Source: Acetobacteraceae bacterium
Lineage (GTDB): Bacteria > Pseudomonadota > Alphaproteobacteria > Acetobacterales > Acetobacteraceae
Reading direction: 5' to 3'
DNA length: 17,838 bases
NCBI GenBank assembly: GCA_027323595.1
Contig: DAHWBL010000093.1
Location: forward strand, 1-17,838
Made by a program: the position numbers and the translations under genes. Numbering within the stretch: position 1 is the stretch's first letter; the number at the start of each line of letters is the position of its first letter. The notes below the pieces were generated by a model. It was not told the origin of the DNA, did not search any database, and worked only from the letters and a program-made list of their open reading frames with translations. Below, one piece after another: positions 6,777 through 17,002 of the stretch.

Positions 6777-7643
6777 ATGGCCATTCGCAAGCTGTTGCTG
6801 CCGCTCACCGGGACCGAGGCGGGGGAAGCCGCACTTGCCACCGCGCTGATCGCCGCCCAGCGCTGGGACGCGCATGTCGCAGCATTGCATGTGCGCATCG
6901 ACGCCCGCGACGTCGCGCCGCTCGCCGGCGAGGGGCTGTCGGGGGCGATGATCGAGGAGATGATGAGCGCCACCGAAAAGGAGGCGAACGAACGCTCGCG
7001 CGCGGTGCATGCGATGTTTGATCGTTTCGTCGCCGCCCACGGGGTGGTGGTGGCGCAGCCGCGGGCGGGGCTGGATTGCGCCTCGGCGCATTTTTCCACC
7101 GTGGTCGGGCGCGAGGAGGAGGTGGTGGCGCAGCAGGCGCGGCTGGCCGACCTGATCGTGGTGCCGCACCCCGAGGGCGCGGACGAGACCTCATCGTCGG
7201 AGGCGCTGCATGCGGTGCTGTTCGATTCCGGCCGCCCGGTGCTGATCGCCCCACATGTGGCACCGGCCTCGATCGGCACGCGGGTGTGCATCGGCTGGAA
7301 CGGCACGGCGGAATCGGCCGCGGCGGTGGCGGCGGCGATCCCGTGGCTGCAACGCGCCGACGCGGTGTGCATCCTGACCGCGGAGGGCTACCAGCGGCGC
7401 GGCCCCGGTGCGGCCGAGCTTGCCGCCTATCTGGCGCTGCATGGGGTGCATCCCGAGATCACCCAGTTCCGGCCGGCGGATAATTCGGTCGGCGCGGGGC
7501 TGCTGGCGGCGGCGACGGCGTTTCATGCCGACCTGCTGACCATGGGGGCCTATTCGCATTCGCGCCTGCGCCAACTGATCCTGGGCGGGGTGACGCGGCA
7601 TGTGCTGGAACGCGCGCGGCTGCCGGTGATGATGAACCGGTGA
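6777..7643 (+). CDS. Universal stress protein with two UspA domains
   Basis: A 288-residue cytosolic protein with two Usp folds in tandem. The first starts MAIRKLLLPLTGTEAGEAALATA, and its DLIVVPHP strand closes the fold near residue 130. The second begins TRVCIGWNGTAESAAAV and ends in LLTMGAYSHSRLRQLILGG followed by VTRHVL. That last stretch resembles the ATP-binding G-x2-G-x9-G-S/T motif of UspA, though the spacing is altered, so nucleotide binding is uncertain. The first domain lacks a clear glycine motif and may be degenerate. Usp proteins are linked to starvation, oxygen and heat stress. I chose this ATG because AGGAG (6766-6770) lies 6 bases upstream; the 142-base gap from the previous gene suggests its own promoter. 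Confidence 0.88.
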   Translation: MAIRKLLLPLTGTEAGEAALATALIAAQRWDAHVAALHVRIDARDVAPLAGEGLSGAMIEEMMSATEKEANERSRAVHAMFDRFVAAHGVVVAQPRAGLDCASAHFSTVVGREEEVVAQQARLADLIVVPHPEGADETSSSEALHAVLFDSGRPVLIAPHVAPASIGTRVCIGWNGTAESAAAVAAAIPWLQRADAVCILTAEGYQRRGPGAAELAAYLALHGVHPEITQFRPADNSVGAGLLAAATAFHADLLTMGAYSHSRLRQLILGGVTRHVLERARLPVMMNR

Positions 7644-7671
7644 GCGGCGGGCCGTCATCGCACGGTCATAT

Positions 7672-7703
7672 TTTGCCCTGATGCGGCCACGCATCGGGGC
7701 AAA
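7672..7703. terminator. Strong 14-bp hairpin after the stress protein gene
   Basis: Arms TTTGCCCTGATGCG (7672-7685) and CGCATCGGGGCAAA (7690-7703) pair over 14 bp with one T:G wobble around a 4-base loop GCCA, starting 28 bases after the stop codon. The stem is flanked by T-rich then A-rich ends rather than a trailing T-run, so it is not a textbook terminator. It may protect the 3' end of the transcript or be a protein-binding dyad. Confidence 0.5.
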
Positions 7704-7744
7704 CCGGGTGGCGCCGGCGCTGGGCAGGCATGGGCGGTGACGGG

Positions 7745-7773
7745 ATGACACGGGCGGAGCGGTAGGCTATGGG
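7745..7773 (+). promoter_or_regulatory. Possible sigma70-type promoter for the ABC transporter genes
   Basis: ATGACA (7745-7750) and TATGGG (7768-7773) are separated by 17 bases, 29 bases before the permease start codon. The -35 box matches TTGACA at 5 of 6 bases; the -10 box matches only its first three. This is a weak call. Confidence 0.25.
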
Positions 7774-7802
7774 GCGGCACCCGCAACCAGCCCGGCACCG
7801 TC

Positions 7803-9530
7803 ATGTCCACGAGCACCAGCCTGCCCGATCTGGCCGTGACGAGGCGGCTGCCCAACATCTTCGACCTGGTGGCGCTGATCTGCATCGTCGGCGCGCTGAT
7901 CGCGGTGGCGCGCGGCGCGTCGGGCACCTTCGCGCCGCTGTCCGCACTCGACGTCACGCCGATCCGGCTCGACGCTTCCGCCCTGCCCGGCTATGCGCTG
8001 CGCACCACCTTGCGGATGTTCGCGGCACTGGCGGCATCGTTGCTGTTCACCTTCACCTTCGCGCCGCTGGCGGCGAAAAGCCGGCGCGCCGGGCTGGTGA
8101 TGATCCCACTGCTCGACATCCTGCAATCGGTGCCGATTCTGGGGTTTTTGTCGTTTACCGTCGTGTTCTTCATGAGCCTGTTTCCCGGCCAGGTGCTGGG
8201 CGCCGAGCTGGCGGCGATTTTCGCGATCTTTACCAGCCAGGCATGGAACATGGCGTTCAGCCTGTACCAGTCGCTGGTCACCGTGCCGGAGGATCTGGCC
8301 GAGGCGGCGCGGTCGTTTAGGCTCAGCGCGTGGCAGAAATTCTGGCGCCTTGAGGTGCCGTTCGCGATGCCCGGCCTCGTGTGGAACACCATGATGTCGA
8401 TGTCGGGCGGCTGGTTTTTCGTCGTCGCGTCCGAGGCGATCTCGGTGGGTGACACCAACTGGCGGCTGCCGGGCATCGGGTCGTATGTCGCCGCCGCGCT
8501 GGAGGCGCGCGATCTCAGTGCGGTGGTGTGGGCGATCGTGGCGATGCTGGTGGTGATCCTGGCCTATGACCAACTGCTGTTCCGCCCGCTGACCGCGTGG
8601 TCGGCGAAATTCCGGGTCGAGCTGACGCAGGGCGCGCAGGCGGAGGACCCGTGGGTGCTGGCGATGCTGCGGCGAACCCATCTGCTGCGCCAGGCGGTGG
8701 ATGCGCTGGGGGTTGGGTTCAACATCGTCACCGGGCTGCGGCTGTCGGTGGGCAAGCGCCGCGCGCGCGCGCCGGGGCCGCCCTCGCGGCTGCTCGATGC
8801 GGTGTGGATCGTGGCACTGCTGGGCCTGGCCGGGCTGATCGTGTGGCGCCTGTTCGGGTTTCTGGTCGCCGGTCTGGCCTGGAGCGATCTGGGCGAGGCG
8901 GTGCTGCTGGGCATGATCACGCTGCTGCGCGTGGCGGTGCTGATGGTGGCGGCGAGCCTGCTGTGGGTGCCGGTGGGGGTGTGGCTGGGGCTGCGCCCGG
9001 CCTGGGCGCGGCGCGCGCAGCCGGTGGCGCAGTTTCTCGCCGCCTTTCCGGCCAATTTGTTTTTTCCGCCGGTGGTGATGGGTATCGTCGCGTTTCACCT
9101 CACCCCCGACATCTGGCTCACGCCGCTGATGGTGTTGGGGACGCAATGGTATATCCTGTTCAACGTGATCGCGGGTGCGGCGGCATTCCCCGGTGATTTG
9201 CAGGAGGCATCGAGAAGTTTTCACATCGGCGGCTGGCTGTGGTGGCGCCGGGTGATCATTCCGGGCATTTTTCCGTACTATGTCACCGGCGCGATCACCG
9301 CCTCTGGTGGCTCATGGAACGCGGCGATCGTTGCCGAGGTGGCGAGCTGGGGCGACACCAAACTCACCGCGCACGGGCTTGGCGCCTATATCGCGCAGGC
9401 GACCGAGGCCGGCGACACCGCGCGCATCGTGCTGGGCGTGGTGGTGATGTCGTTGTTCGTGGTGCTGTTCAACCGGCTGCTGTGGCGGCCGCTCTATGCC
9501 TATTCCACCCGCCGCCTGGCGATCAGCTGA
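7803..9530 (+). CDS. Duplicated ABC transporter permease, anion (NitT/TauT-like) type
   Basis: A 575-residue membrane protein carrying two BPD_transp_1 permease domains in one chain, the COG4986 arrangement, so one copy can supply both membrane halves of an importer. The first half has hydrophobic segments from about residue 17 and an EAA loop at 163-191 (EDLAEAARSF then LEVPFAMPGLVWN). A linker around residues 275-325 leads to the second half, with its own EAA loop at 464-493 (GDLQEASRSF then IIPGIFPYYVTG). The EAA loops contact the ATPase. Substrates known or assumed for relatives are nitrate, sulfonates or bicarbonate; here the substrate is unknown. The ribosome site is weak (no AGGAGG). 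The ATPase gene follows 12 bases after the stop, so they are co-transcribed. Confidence 0.9.
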   Translation: MSTSTSLPDLAVTRRLPNIFDLVALICIVGALIAVARGASGTFAPLSALDVTPIRLDASALPGYALRTTLRMFAALAASLLFTFTFAPLAAKSRRAGLVMIPLLDILQSVPILGFLSFTVVFFMSLFPGQVLGAELAAIFAIFTSQAWNMAFSLYQSLVTVPEDLAEAARSFRLSAWQKFWRLEVPFAMPGLVWNTMMSMSGGWFFVVASEAISVGDTNWRLPGIGSYVAAALEARDLSAVVWAIVAMLVVILAYDQLLFRPLTAWSAKFRVELTQGAQAEDPWVLAMLRRTHLLRQAVDALGVGFNIVTGLRLSVGKRRARAPGPPSRLLDAVWIVALLGLAGLIVWRLFGFLVAGLAWSDLGEAVLLGMITLLRVAVLMVAASLLWVPVGVWLGLRPAWARRAQPVAQFLAAFPANLFFPPVVMGIVAFHLTPDIWLTPLMVLGTQWYILFNVIAGAAAFPGDLQEASRSFHIGGWLWWRRVIIPGIFPYYVTGAITASGGSWNAAIVAEVASWGDTKLTAHGLGAYIAQATEAGDTARIVLGVVVMSLFVVLFNRLLWRPLYAYSTRRLAIS

Positions 9531-9542
9531 GGGAGCGCACGC

Positions 9543-10865
9543 ATGGACGTGATCAGCGGCAACGAGACCCTGGTCGAGGTGGTCGGGTGTCGGCAGGCCT
9601 ACCACAAGGACGCCTCCGCCGACGTGGTGGTGCTGGACGATGTCAATCTCACGCTGCGCGCCGGCGAGATCGTCGGGCTGCTGGGGCGCTCGGGGTCGGG
9701 CAAATCGACGCTGCTGCGCATCGTCGCGGGGCTGCTGCCGCCGACCGCGGGCGTGGTGAACTGGCGTGGCCAGCAGGTGCGCGGGCCGGCCGAGGGCATC
9801 GCCATGGTGTTTCAGAGTTTCGCGCTGTTTCCATGGCTCACCGTGCGGGAGAACGTGGAGATCGGGCTGGAGGCGCGCGGGGTGCCGCGGGCGGAGCGCG
9901 AATCGCGCGCCGAATCGGCGATCGATCTGATCGGGCTTGGCGGCTATGAGCACGCCTTCCCCAAGGAGCTGTCCGGCGGCATGCGCCAGCGCGTCGGGCT
10001 GGCGCGCGCGCTGGTGGTGCATCCTGATCTGCTGCTGATGGATGAGCCGTTCAGCGCGCTCGACGTGCTGACCGCCGAGACGTTGCGCACCGACCTCATC
10101 GAGCTTTGGTCGGAGGGAAGGCTGCCGTTGAAATCGGTGCTGATGGTGACGCACAACATCGAGGAGGCGGTGCTGATGTGCGACCGCATTTTGGTGTTCT
10201 CCTCCAATCCAGGACGTGTCGCCAGCGAATTGATCGTGCCGTTTTCGCATCCGCGCAACCGGCTCGCGCCGGATTTTCGCCAGATGGTGGATGATATCTA
10301 CGCCATGATGACCCGCCGGCCGGTGCCGGTGCGCGCGCCGGCGCAGGGGGCGGCGGCACCCGCGGTGGCCAAGACGCCGGCGATCCATTCGGTGTCGGTC
10401 AATCTGCTCGCCGGGCTGATGGAAACCCTCGCCGCCCCGCCCTATGACGGCCACGCCGATCTGCCGCCGCTGTCGGCGGCGCTGCAACTGGAGATCGACG
10501 ACATCCTGCCGATCGGCGAGGCGCTGTCGATGCTGGGATTTGGCGAGATGGTCGAAGGCGACATCCATCTTTCCGATTCCGGCATGGCCTACGTGAACGG
10601 CGGCACCGATGAGCGCAAGCAGATTTTCGCCGCCGCGCTGAAGGCGCGCGTGCCGCTGGCGGTGGCGATCCGCCAGGTGCTGGATGAGCGGTGGAACCAC
10701 CGCGCCTCGGCGGTGCGCTTTCGCGACGAGCTGGAAGACACGATGTCACCCGACTACGCCGAGGAGACACTGCGCGCGCTGATCAACTGGGGCCGCTACG
10801 CCGAGCTGTATGCGTACGACGAGGACGCCGACCAGTTTTATCTGGAAGATGAGGACGAGGAATAG
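9543..10865 (+). CDS. ABC transporter ATPase with C-terminal AAA-associated domain
   Basis: A 440-residue NitT/TauT-family ATPase that would power the duplicated permease upstream. The full motif set is present: Walker A GRSGSGKST (48-56), Q-loop Gln91, signature LSGGMRQR (143-150), Walker B LLLMDEP (163-169, Glu168) and H-loop His204. A variable Ala/Pro linker (about 262-285) leads to a C-terminal domain (about 290-430) matching the AAA-associated domain PF09821, ending in an acidic EDEDEE tail. That domain is presumed regulatory; its ligand is not established. GGGAG (9531-9535) lies 7 bases before the ATG. The usual partner, a periplasmic substrate-binding protein, is not encoded in this window. 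The transcript probably ends at the AT-rich hairpin after 10890. Confidence 0.93.
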   Translation: MDVISGNETLVEVVGCRQAYHKDASADVVVLDDVNLTLRAGEIVGLLGRSGSGKSTLLRIVAGLLPPTAGVVNWRGQQVRGPAEGIAMVFQSFALFPWLTVRENVEIGLEARGVPRAERESRAESAIDLIGLGGYEHAFPKELSGGMRQRVGLARALVVHPDLLLMDEPFSALDVLTAETLRTDLIELWSEGRLPLKSVLMVTHNIEEAVLMCDRILVFSSNPGRVASELIVPFSHPRNRLAPDFRQMVDDIYAMMTRRPVPVRAPAQGAAAPAVAKTPAIHSVSVNLLAGLMETLAAPPYDGHADLPPLSAALQLEIDDILPIGEALSMLGFGEMVEGDIHLSDSGMAYVNGGTDERKQIFAAALKARVPLAVAIRQVLDERWNHRASAVRFRDELEDTMSPDYAEETLRALINWGRYAELYAYDEDADQFYLEDEDEE

Positions 10866-10892
10866 GCGGCACCAACACCGCGAATTAACAAA

Positions 10893-10954
10893 AGTTCTTT
10901 GGTTCTTTCTTTCAAGAAAGAACGTTCTTTTTTAAAAAAAAGAACCAAAAAACT
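10893..10954. terminator. Nested AT-rich bidirectional terminator
   Basis: Between convergent genes, an outer stem pairs AGTTCTTTGGTTCTTT (10893-10908) with AAAGAACCAAAAAACT (10939-10954) with one mismatch. Inside it are two complete 10-bp hairpins: 10902-10923 (arms GTTCTTTCTT and AAGAAAGAAC) and 10924-10945 (arms GTTCTTTTTT and AAAAAAGAAC). T-runs occur on both strands, so it can stop the ABC transcript (+) and the ychF transcript (-). The AT-richness stands out sharply against GC-rich surroundings. Confidence 0.85.
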
Positions 10955-10980
10955 TCTGTAAATTTAGTGCGGCATCTGGA

Positions 10981-12075
10981 TTAGACGTTGAAGCGAAACA
11001 GCAGCACGTCGCCGTCTTTCACCACGTATTCCTTGCCTTCGATGCGCAATTTGCCGGCTTCGCGGGCGCCGGCTTCGCCGCCGCCGGTGATGTAGTCCTC
11101 ATAGGCGATGGTCTCGCAGGCGATGAAGCCGCGTTCGAAATCGCCGTGGATCACCCCGGCCGCGGCCGGCGCGCGGGTGCCCTGGGTGATGGTCCAGGCG
11201 CGGGTCTCTTTCGGGCCGACGGTGAAATAGGTGATCAGGCCAAGCAACTGGTGGCCCGCGCGGATCACCCGATCGAGCCCGCTGTCGGCGAGACCCAGAT
11301 CGGCGAGGAATTCGCGCCGCTCCTCGGTGTCGAGCTGGCTCACCTCCGCCTCGATCGCGGCGGAGACGATGACGTGGGCAGCGCCTTCGGATTTGGCCAG
11401 TTCGGCAACGCGGGCGGAATAGGGGTTGCCGGTGGCCGCGTCCGCCTCGGCGACGTTGCAGACATACAGGACCGGCTTGGTGGTGAGCAGTTGCAGCCGT
11501 CGCGCGGCTTCCGCGTCGGCTGGCGCGATGGCGGTGCGGGCGGGTTTTCCCTCGATCAGGGCGGCGATGATGGGTTCCATCAGCGCCACCTGGGCGATGC
11601 TTTCCTTGTCACCGCCCTTGGCTTTTTTCTGTGCCGCGGGCAGGCGTTTTTCAAGACTGTCGAGATCGGCGAGCATCAGCTCGGTGGCCACCGTCTCGGC
11701 GTCGCGGATGGGGTCGATGCTGCCTTCGACATGGGTGATGTCGGAATCCTCGAAGCAGCGCAGCACGTGCACGATGGCGTCGGTCTCGCGGATGTTGGCG
11801 AGGAACTGGTTGCCCAGCCCCTCACCGCGCGAGGCGCCGCGCACGAGGCCGGCGATATCGACGAACTCCAGAGAGGTGGGCACGATCTTTTGTGATTTGC
11901 CGATCCGCGCCAGCGCCGACAGCCGTGGGTCGGGCACCGCCACCCGCCCGACATTGGGCTCGATGGTGCAGAACGGATAATTCGCCGCCTGGGCCGCCGC
12001 GGTGGCGGTCAGCGCGTTGAACAGGGTTGATTTGCCGACATTGGGCAGCCCGACGATCCCGCAATTGAAGCCCAT
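10981..12075 (-). CDS. ychF: Redox-regulated ribosome-binding ATPase YchF (Obg family)
   Basis: A universally conserved P-loop protein of the Obg group that binds ribosomes and hydrolyses ATP rather than GTP. The 364-residue length is standard. The P-loop GLPNVGKS is at 9-16, the switch II DIAG at 73-76 is followed by Leu77 in place of the usual Gln (the HAS-GTPase feature), and the base-specificity motif is NVAE (207-210), the NxxE form that favours ATP. The TGS domain covers roughly the last 85 residues and ends in DVLLFRFNV. Its ATG shares one base with the pth stop (TGATG), so it is translationally coupled to pth in the rplY-pth-ychF unit. No damage is visible. Confidence 0.97.
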   Translation of the reverse strand: MGFNCGIVGLPNVGKSTLFNALTATAAAQAANYPFCTIEPNVGRVAVPDPRLSALARIGKSQKIVPTSLEFVDIAGLVRGASRGEGLGNQFLANIRETDAIVHVLRCFEDSDITHVEGSIDPIRDAETVATELMLADLDSLEKRLPAAQKKAKGGDKESIAQVALMEPIIAALIEGKPARTAIAPADAEAARRLQLLTTKPVLYVCNVAEADAATGNPYSARVAELAKSEGAAHVIVSAAIEAEVSQLDTEERREFLADLGLADSGLDRVIRAGHQLLGLITYFTVGPKETRAWTITQGTRAPAAAGVIHGDFERGFIACETIAYEDYITGGGEAGAREAGKLRIEGKEYVVKDGDVLLFRFNV

Positions 12076-12653
12076 CAGTCCTTGTCCTGTGTGAGAAGCG
12101 CGACGCGGGTCATAAACGCCTCGGCCTGCCCGGCGGCGAGCAGCGGGGCGGCATCGGCGAGCGCGTCGAGCAGGGCGGTGAGCCAGTCCTGGTCCACCTT
12201 GGCGAAATCGCCGAGCACGTGGCCGGTGACGCGGTCCTTGTGGCCGGGGTGGCCGATGCCCAGGCGCACCCGCCAGTATTCGGGCGTGCCGAGCATGCGG
12301 TCCATGCTGCGCAGCCCGTTATGGCCGGCCGCGCCACCACCGCGCTTGACCCGCACGCGGCCTGGCGCGAGATCCAGCTCGTCGTGAAAAGCCGTGATCT
12401 GTTCGGGCGGGATCTTGAAGAAGCCGGCCGCCGGCTGCACCGATTCGCCCGATGCGTTCATGTAGGTCATCGGTTTGAGCGCCAGTATCCTGTGCCCGCC
12501 AAGCGTGCCCTCGGCGATCATGCCCTTGAAACGTTGCCGCCAGGGGCTGAAACGATGGACGGCGGCGATGCGGTCGAGCGCCATGAAGCCGATATTGTGG
12601 CGCTGGCGTGCCATGCCGGCCTCCGGATTGCCCAGACCAACCCAGAGCAGCAT
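12075..12653 (-). CDS. pth: Peptidyl-tRNA hydrolase
   Basis: Cleaves peptidyl-tRNAs released by stalled ribosomes, recycling the tRNA. The protein has 192 residues, the usual bacterial length. The catalytic His19 lies in QRHNIGF, and the other active-site residues are present: Asn9 in GLGNP, the Asn of MTYMNASG, the Asp of FHDELDL, and the Asn of AAGHNGLRS. I chose the internal ATG giving MLLWVGLGNPEAG, where similarity begins; a longer frame to 12734 overlaps the end of rplY and lacks conservation. The upstream ribosome site is a modest GGTGG. It sits between rplY (40-base gap) and ychF (one-base overlap). This order is widespread in Proteobacteria. Confidence 0.96.
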   Translation of the reverse strand: MLLWVGLGNPEAGMARQRHNIGFMALDRIAAVHRFSPWRQRFKGMIAEGTLGGHRILALKPMTYMNASGESVQPAAGFFKIPPEQITAFHDELDLAPGRVRVKRGGGAAGHNGLRSMDRMLGTPEYWRVRLGIGHPGHKDRVTGHVLGDFAKVDQDWLTALLDALADAAPLLAAGQAEAFMTRVALLTQDKD

Positions 12654-12693
12654 GTCACGCCACCACCAAAACAGCGTCCCGCGACGGGCGGGA

Positions 12694-13359
12694 TTACTTC
12701 TTGGCGGCGGGCTTGCCCGGCGCCTTGGTGCCACGCGCCGGCGCGGCCGCGGCCGCGGCGGGCGCGTTCGGGTCCGCCGCCACTTCCTGCACCTTGGTCG
12801 GCGGCGCGACGGTGGCGATCACGAAGTCACGATCCTGGATCACCGACCGACAGCCCTCGGTGCCCTTGAGGTTGGACCAGCGGATGTTGTCGTTGATGTC
12901 GAGCGCGCCCAGATCGGCGTCGAAGCGCTCGGGGATGTGCTCGGGATCGACGCGCACCTCGACGCTGTGGCGCACCACGTTCAGCACGCCGCCGCGCTTG
13001 ATGCCCGGGCAGGTGGCGTCGTTGAGGAAATGCACCGCCACCGACACGCTGATCGCCTCGCCGGGCGCCAGACGCTGGAAATCGACATGCTCGGGCGCGT
13101 CGGTCACCGGATGGAACTGCACGTCGCGCATCAGCGCGCGCACGCTGTCATCGCCGAGCTTGATTTCGTAGAGGCGCGAGCGCCAGCCGGATTTGTGCAG
13201 CTCGCGCATCACCTCGCGCGGGTCGAGCGCGATCAGCGACGGCGGCTGCCGCGCGCCATAGATGACGGCGGGAACCTTACCCGCCCTGCGTGTCGCCCGC
13301 GCCGCCCCCTTACCTGCACGCTCGCGCGACACGGCCTCGATGCTTGTCGTGTTGGCCAT
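12694..13359 (-). CDS. rplY: 50S ribosomal protein L25 / general stress protein Ctc
   Basis: Binds 5S rRNA in the large ribosomal subunit. At 221 residues this is the long Ctc/TL5 form, with an N-terminal L25 domain (about 1-95, starting ERAGKGAARATRRAGKVPAVIYG) and a C-terminal beta domain (about 100-190, with GVLNVVRHSVEV and IPERFDADLGALDINDNI). A low-complexity Ala/Pro/Lys tail follows. GAGGA lies just before the ATG. It is the first gene of the rplY-pth-ychF operon, preceded by a good promoter. In bacteria with this long form the gene is often stress-linked; nothing in this sequence proves that here. Confidence 0.96.
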   Translation of the reverse strand: MANTTSIEAVSRERAGKGAARATRRAGKVPAVIYGARQPPSLIALDPREVMRELHKSGWRSRLYEIKLGDDSVRALMRDVQFHPVTDAPEHVDFQRLAPGEAISVSVAVHFLNDATCPGIKRGGVLNVVRHSVEVRVDPEHIPERFDADLGALDINDNIRWSNLKGTEGCRSVIQDRDFVIATVAPPTKVQEVAADPNAPAAAAAAPARGTKAPGKPAAKK

Positions 13360-13386
13360 GATATCCTCGCATGATGAAACCCGCCG

Positions 13387-13412
13387 GCCTCCAGGGGTGC
13401 CGGCGTGGAGGC
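13387..13412 (-). promoter_or_regulatory. Hairpin at the start of the rplY leader
   Basis: On the plus strand, GCCTCCA (13387-13393) and TGGAGGC (13406-13412) form a 7-bp stem around a 12-base loop. With transcription of rplY predicted to begin near 13409, most of the stem would be at the very 5' end of the mRNA. A regulatory role is conjecture. Confidence 0.25.
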
Positions 13413-13415
13413 GGC

Positions 13416-13444
13416 CCTATAGGTCCGAACGGCGTGGTTGGCAA
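13416..13444 (-). promoter_or_regulatory. sigma70-type promoter of the rplY-pth-ychF operon
   Basis: On the minus strand, TTGCCA (13444-13439) and TATAGG (13421-13416) are separated by exactly 17 bases, about 57 bases before the rplY start codon. Each box matches consensus at 4 to 5 of 6 bases. Predicted transcription start is near 13409. Confidence 0.65.
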
Positions 13445-13452
13445 GCAGCAAG

Positions 13453-13479
13453 GGGGGGCGGACCGGCCGGCCGCCCCTC
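13453..13479 (-). terminator. GC-rich hairpin after clpB
   Basis: Arms GGGGCGG (13455-13461) and CCGCCCC (13471-13477), extendable by two pairs including a wobble, lie 14 bases beyond the clpB stop. On the minus strand the stem is followed by CCTTGCTGCTT, a poor T-tract. It abuts the -35 box of the rplY promoter, leaving little space between clpB termination and the next transcript. Confidence 0.4.
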
Positions 13480-13491
13480 CCCGTTGCCGGG

Positions 13492-16071
<2,580 letters not shown>

Positions 16072-16144
16072 GTTCTTTGTCCCTTTCGCAGGCGACGGTC
16101 AGCCCAGGCCCCGCTCGCGGCGACCTGGCTGCCTCACGGATGCG

Positions 16145-16173
16145 AGATGGGCGGCCGGGGGGGCGATGTGAAG
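16145..16173 (-). promoter_or_regulatory. Candidate sigma32 heat-shock promoter of clpB
   Basis: On the minus strand, CTTCACA (16173-16167) resembles the sigma32 -35 CTTGAAA at 5 of 7 bases. GCCCATCT (16152-16145) resembles the -10 CCCCATNT at all but its first base. The spacer is 14 bases, within the sigma32 range. Transcription would start about 66 bases before the clpB ATG. Confidence 0.5.
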
Positions 16174-16221
16174 GGGGCGATGCGAGGGCCAGGCTCGCGC
16201 GCCGCAGCGAGGGGCGCATTG

Positions 16222-16262
16222 CGCTGGATCAGGGCATCGAACGCCATACGCTGGATCAGGGC
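16222..16262. repeat. 14-bp direct repeat between carbonic anhydrase and clpB genes
   Basis: CGCTGGATCAGGGC occurs at 16222-16235 and again at 16249-16262, 27 bases apart and identical. The second copy ends three bases before the carbonic anhydrase stop codon region. No known motif was recognised. Confidence 0.8.
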
Positions 16263-16265
16263 GGT

Positions 16266-16880
16266 TCAGACCACCGCGGCGAAGCGCCCGTCCGGCCCGA
16301 GCAGCTCCAGCACCCCCGAGCTGATCTGATAGAAGGCGCCGTGCAGCCGCAGCCGGCCGGCGGCGATCCGCTCGGCGATCCAGGGGTAGCCGCGCAGATT
16401 GTCGAGCGAGACCAGCACGGTTTCGTGCTCGCAGGCGAGGCGGGTGGCCTCGGGGTCGGCGAAGCGGCCTTGCACCCGGTCGCGGGCGCGCGCGGCGATG
16501 TGCATCCATGGCCCGACGAAATCAGACCCGGTGCGCGGCGTGCCGTGCAGCAGCGCATGCACGCCGCCGCATTGGGCGTGGCCCATCACCACGATGTCGG
16601 GGATCTCCAGCCCGCAGACGCCGAATTCCAGCGCCGCGCTGGTGCCGTGATAGGCGGCATCGGGCTGATAGGGGGGCACCAGATTGGCGACATTGCGGAT
16701 GACGAACAGCCCGCCGGGCGGGGCGCTGAAGATCAGCGCGGGGTCGAGCCGGCTGTCGGAGCAGGCGATGACCAGGGCGAGCGGCGCCTGGCCCTGTTCG
16801 GCGAGCTGTTCATAGCTCGCCCGGCGCTCCGGCCAGGCGTCGGCGCGGAAATGTCGGTAGCCGTTCAACAAGCGATCCAT
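16266..16880 (-). CDS. Beta-class carbonic anhydrase
   Basis: Interconverts CO2 and bicarbonate. The 204-residue protein has the beta-class zinc site: Cys40, Asp42 and Arg44 in ACSDSRLDP, then His101 and Cys104 in GHAQCGGV, with the IRNVANLVPP segment between them. I chose this ATG because AGGAG (minus strand, at 16891-16887) lies 6 bases upstream and similarity starts at MDRLLNGYRHFR. The longer frame to 17009 adds unconserved residues. It lies upstream of clpB on the same strand but is separated by 194 bases with a likely separate promoter. It faces away from the UbiD-family gene, sharing a 263-base regulatory gap. Likely cytosolic, as no signal peptide is seen. Confidence 0.94.
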   Translation of the reverse strand: MDRLLNGYRHFRADAWPERRASYEQLAEQGQAPLALVIACSDSRLDPALIFSAPPGGLFVIRNVANLVPPYQPDAAYHGTSAALEFGVCGLEIPDIVVMGHAQCGGVHALLHGTPRTGSDFVGPWMHIAARARDRVQGRFADPEATRLACEHETVLVSLDNLRGYPWIAERIAAGRLRLHGAFYQISSGVLELLGPDGRFAAVV

Positions 16881-17002
16881 GCGGGGCTCCTGGCAGGCAC
16901 GCGAGGGGGGAGCGGGGGCCGCGGCCCGCGTGGGCATGGCGGGCGATGCGCGCCACCGGCGCGGTGTCCGCGGCTGGCCTCGGGTAGCAACCGACACCTT
17001 TC

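Noticed and set aside
7767..9224. A 485-residue minus-strand open frame opposite the permease gene
   Set aside because: The plus strand has clear permease motifs; the reverse frame is His/Gln/Arg-rich noise.
9312..10700. A 462-residue minus-strand open frame opposite the ABC ATPase gene
   Set aside because: All ATPase motifs are on the plus strand; the reverse frame has no domain signature.
16134..16247. A 37-codon minus-strand open frame in the carbonic anhydrase/clpB gap, in frame with the carbonic anhydrase
   Set aside because: There is no ribosome site or recognisable family, and it overlaps the candidate clpB promoter. It may be a decayed 3' extension, but this is not supportable.
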